Shown here: piece after piece, positions 61,805 to 64,000 of the stretch | How the letters are laid out: every line of letters starts with the position of its first letter | How positions within the stretch are numbered: the first letter of the stretch is position 1 | Assembly: GCA_018402255.1 (NCBI GenBank) | Contig: JAGYIS010000010.1 | Location: 186,001-250,000 of the forward strand | Origin: Marinobacter sp. | Lineage (GTDB): Bacteria > Pseudomonadota > Gammaproteobacteria > Pseudomonadales > Oleiphilaceae | Length of the DNA stretch: 64,000 nt | Reading direction: 5' to 3' | Made by a program: the position numbers and the translations under genes | Notes under the pieces: generated by a model | Seen by the model: the letters and a program-made list of their open reading frames with translations, nothing else | What the model was told of the DNA's origin: nothing | The model's database searches: none

Positions 61805-61851
61805 ACACTATATCCTGTTATACTTCTTCCAATCGAACCCATATATAGGGC
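61805..61851 (+). promoter_or_regulatory. Candidate pair of NrdR boxes
   Basis: ACACTATATCCTGT (61805-61818) matches the ACACTATATAGTGT-like NrdR box at 12 of 14 positions. CCCATATATAGGGC (61838-61851) matches at 9 of 14. Their centres are 33 bases apart, about three helical turns, the usual spacing of paired NrdR boxes. Confidence 0.5.
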
Positions 61852-61963
61852 CAAAGCAAAACAACAAAAGCCCAAAGCTGGCACCCAACACGCCAGCTAC
61901 GCCAAGACCAACAACGTTTTAAAAGCACCAAACCGGCTCAAAACAGGCGGCACTAACCGCCGG

Positions 61964-61989
61964 ACAAAACACCACATATAGTGTTTTGT
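61964..61989 (+). repeat. 26-bp inverted repeat with NrdR-like core
   Basis: ACAAAACAC (61964-61972) and GTGTTTTGT (61981-61989) are perfect 9-base arms around an 8-base centre CACATATA. The right side contains TATAGTGT, as in NrdR boxes. It lies about 105 bases upstream of the nrdJ start. Confidence 0.6.
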
Positions 61990-62093
61990 GCTCATCAGGC
62001 AAGCCGGCAGCAAAAAAAGTACTAACGAACAAACGGGGTATGGCGCTCAGGACGGCGTCATCAAAAAAGACATACTGAAATCCGAGGGTGGCA

Positions 62094-64000
62094 ATGAACG
62101 CTAAGGCACAGGCAGTGATCGCAACGATTCCCATGCAGGAAGCGTCGCTCGACATCTGGAACAGCAAATACCAGCTGAAAACCAAAACCGGCGAAGCCGT
62201 CGACAAAGACATCAACGCAACCTACGAACGTGTTGCCAAGGCACTGTCTGAAGTTGAAAAGAAGAGCGCACGCGAAAAGTACATGAAGGAGTTCCTCTGG
62301 GCCCTCCAGAATGGCGCCATCCCTGCTGGCCGGATCACCTCCAACGCTGGTGCTGAGGCTCACAAGCCTGCCACATCTACGATCAACTGCACGGTGTCTG
62401 GCAGCATTCAGGATTCGATGAACGACATCCTGGAGAAAAACCACGAAGCCGGTCTGACCCTCAAAGCCGGTTGCGGTATCGGATACGAGTTCTCTACCCT
62501 GCGCCCCCGCGGTGCCTATGTGGCCGGCGCCGGCGCGACGACCTCCGGCCCGCTGTCGTTCATGGATATCTTTGATCGCATGTGCTTTACCGTGTCGTCT
62601 GCCGGTGGCCGCCGTGGCGCCCAGATGGCCACCTTCGACGTGCACCACCCCGATGTGATCGAGTTTATCCAGGCCAAGCGTGAAGACGGCCGACTGCGCC
62701 AGTTCAACCTGTCGCTGCTGATCACCGAAGACTTCATCGAAGCCGTCCGTAATGATGGCGACTGGCACCTGTCGTTCCCGATGACCCGCAAAGAAGCCGA
62801 GGAAGAAGGTCTGGACCTGAGCGACACCAGCCAGTTCCTGTACCGCGACTTCCCGATTCAGGAAGGCTATGTCACCAACGAAGAAGGCAAAGTCGCCTGC
62901 CGCATCTACAAGACGGTAAAAGCCCAGTTTATCTGGGACACCATCATGACCAGCACCTACGACTACGCCGAGCCAGGCTTCATCCTGATCGACAAGGTCA
63001 ATCAGATGAACAACAACTGGTTCTGCGAAGACATCCGTGCCACCAACCCATGCGGTGAACAGCCCCTGCCCCCTTACGGCAGCTGCCTGCTGGGCTCGGT
63101 TAACCTGACCAACTTTGTGGACTACCCGTTCACCGACAAGGCCAGCTTCAACTACGAGAAGTATCGCAAAGTCGTGGGCATCTTCACCCGCATGCTGGAC
63201 AACGTAGTAGAAATCAACGGCTTGCCGCTGGCTGAACAGCGCCACGAAATCACCTACAAGCGCCGTCACGGCATGGGCATTCTGGGCCTGGGTTCTACCC
63301 TTGCCATGCTGCGTATGCCTTACGGCTCTGAAGAATCCGTTGAGTTCACCGAAGAAGTCGTCCGTGAAATGGCCGTTGAAGGCTGGCGCCAGTCTTTGGC
63401 CCTGGCCGAAGAGAAAGGCGTAGCGCCGATCATGGAAGACGAGTTTGAAGTCACCCCCAAGATGCTGGCCAAGTGCAGCGATCTGGCCAAAGATGGCTAC
63501 AAGGTGGGCGACAAACTCAAAGGCAAACTGCTGCACGCCAAATACAGCCGCTACATGCAGCAGATCGCCCAGGTAGACCCGGAACTGGTTGCGCAACTGG
63601 CAGAGAAAGGTGGCCGCTTTACCCACCATACCTCCATCGCCCCGACCGGCACCATCAGCCTGTCACTGGCCAACAACGCCAGTAACGGCATCGAGCCAAG
63701 TTTCTCGCACCATTACGCCCGCAACATCATTCGTGAGGGTCGTAAAACCAAAGAGAAAGTCGACGTGTTCAGCTTCGAGCTGCTGGCCTACCGCCATCTG
63801 GTCAACCCAGGCGCCATGCCCTTCTCCGAAGACGAAGACAAGGTACTGCCGAGCTACTTCACCACGTCTGATGACGTAACGCCCACGCAGCACGTAGACA
63901 TCCAGGCAGCGGCGCAGAAATGGGTGGACTCGTCCATTTCCAAAACGGCCAACGTACCGACAGACTTTGCCTACCAGGACTTTAAAGGCATCTACCTGTA
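62094..64000 (+). CDS. nrdJ: Adenosylcobalamin-dependent class II ribonucleotide reductase, 5' part
   Basis: The frame stays open from ATG 62094 to the window edge, about 635 residues. It reduces ribonucleotides with a B12-derived radical, so it works with or without oxygen. Motifs: PATSTINCTVSGSIQDSM (first redox Cys region), LKAGCGIGYEFSTLRPRG, the radical-site segment ATNPCGEQPLPPYGSCLLGSVN, and APTGTISLSLANNASNGIEPSF. It is the NrdJ type of Pseudomonas and Marinobacter. A GAGGGTGG ribosome site precedes the start. The C-terminal part lies outside the window. Confidence 0.95.
   Translation, partial: MNAKAQAVIATIPMQEASLDIWNSKYQLKTKTGEAVDKDINATYERVAKALSEVEKKSAREKYMKEFLWALQNGAIPAGRITSNAGAEAHKPATSTINCTVSGSIQDSMNDILEKNHEAGLTLKAGCGIGYEFSTLRPRGAYVAGAGATTSGPLSFMDIFDRMCFTVSSAGGRRGAQMATFDVHHPDVIEFIQAKREDGRLRQFNLSLLITEDFIEAVRNDGDWHLSFPMTRKEAEEEGLDLSDTSQFLYRDFPIQEGYVTNEEGKVACRIYKTVKAQFIWDTIMTSTYDYAEPGFILIDKVNQMNNNWFCEDIRATNPCGEQPLPPYGSCLLGSVNLTNFVDYPFTDKASFNYEKYRKVVGIFTRMLDNVVEINGLPLAEQRHEITYKRRHGMGILGLGSTLAMLRMPYGSEESVEFTEEVVREMAVEGWRQSLALAEEKGVAPIMEDEFEVTPKMLAKCSDLAKDGYKVGDKLKGKLLHAKYSRYMQQIAQVDPELVAQLAEKGGRFTHHTSIAPTGTISLSLANNASNGIEPSFSHHYARNIIREGRKTKEKVDVFSFELLAYRHLVNPGAMPFSEDEDKVLPSYFTTSDDVTPTQHVDIQAAAQKWVDSSISKTANVPTDFAYQDFKGIYL

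Larger units (their letters stand above)
61518..62093. other. Long regulatory intergenic region upstream of nrdJ
   Basis: 576 bases with no supported gene. It contains two candidate NrdR boxes, a near-palindrome, and a 7-bp hairpin AGCTGGC (61876-61882) / GCCAGCT (61892-61898). It also serves as upstream DNA of the divergent DUF6160-like gene. Base use is more AT-rich than the flanks. Confidence 0.6.

Noticed and set aside
61716..61922. A 68-codon plus-strand frame upstream of nrdJ
   Set aside because: No ribosome site, low-complexity composition, and overlaps the candidate NrdR boxes.
62061..63629. A 522-codon minus-strand open frame opposite nrdJ
   Set aside because: It is a codon-bias shadow of the strongly coding nrdJ strand and has no domain or ribosome site.

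Overview
The window looks like core chromosome of a marine gammaproteobacterium. Marinobacter or a close relative is the best guess. I infer this from protein resemblance and from gene order shared with Pseudomonas: queA-tgt-yajC-secD-secF beside suhB/trmJ-cysE-iscR-iscS, then ndk-rlmN-pilW-rodZ-ispG-hisS-yfgM-bamB-der. I see no insertion sequence, prophage, CRISPR array or obvious genomic island, and no clear undescribed multi-gene system.

Layout. 1-4.9 kb: universal stress protein, ABC-F ATPase (uup) with a small Cys-rich partner gene, MOSC protein, tRNA-Gly, DUF924 protein. 5-12.7 kb: CbiX-like protein, SDR-type epimerase, tRNA-Glu, an unlisted 46-aa membrane protein resembling cbb3 oxidase subunit CcoM behind an Anr/Fnr box, a PAS-GGDEF-EAL protein, and ackA-pta. 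12.8-25.5 kb: a long minus-strand housekeeping run from trmJ to der, covering tRNA modification, cysteine and Fe-S metabolism, nucleotide pools, type IV pilus, isoprenoid synthesis, histidyl-tRNA and outer-membrane assembly. 25.7-32.3 kb: suhB, secDF-yajC, tgt-queA, tRNA-Leu. 32.4-43.8 kb: flagellar rod, hook and ring genes flgBCDEFGHIJKL behind a sigma-54 promoter. 44-53 kb: nitroreductase, DUF962 protein, membrane adenylate cyclase, queF, an ABC-2 exporter, a lipoprotein, a degenerate HD-GYP protein and a PilZ protein. 53-60.7 kb: a Fur-controlled ferric ABC binding protein and permease, an acyl-CoA ligase, and a three-gene ABC importer. 60.7-64 kb: a secreted DUF6160-like protein and the 5' part of the B12-dependent ribonucleotide reductase nrdJ, which runs off the window.

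Two points matter most to a reader. First, ten genes, including normally essential ones such as secF and iscS, carry 13 single-base indels. Each repair restores a family-length protein, so the pattern looks like assembly or sequencing error rather than gene decay. Second, some unusual biology remains after allowing for that: SuhB has lost the catalytic Asp/Glu motifs of inositol monophosphatases, the HD-GYP protein has lost its HD pair, iscRS is followed directly by ndk with no iscU/iscA/hscBA/fdx, and the ferric transporter has no linked ATPase.
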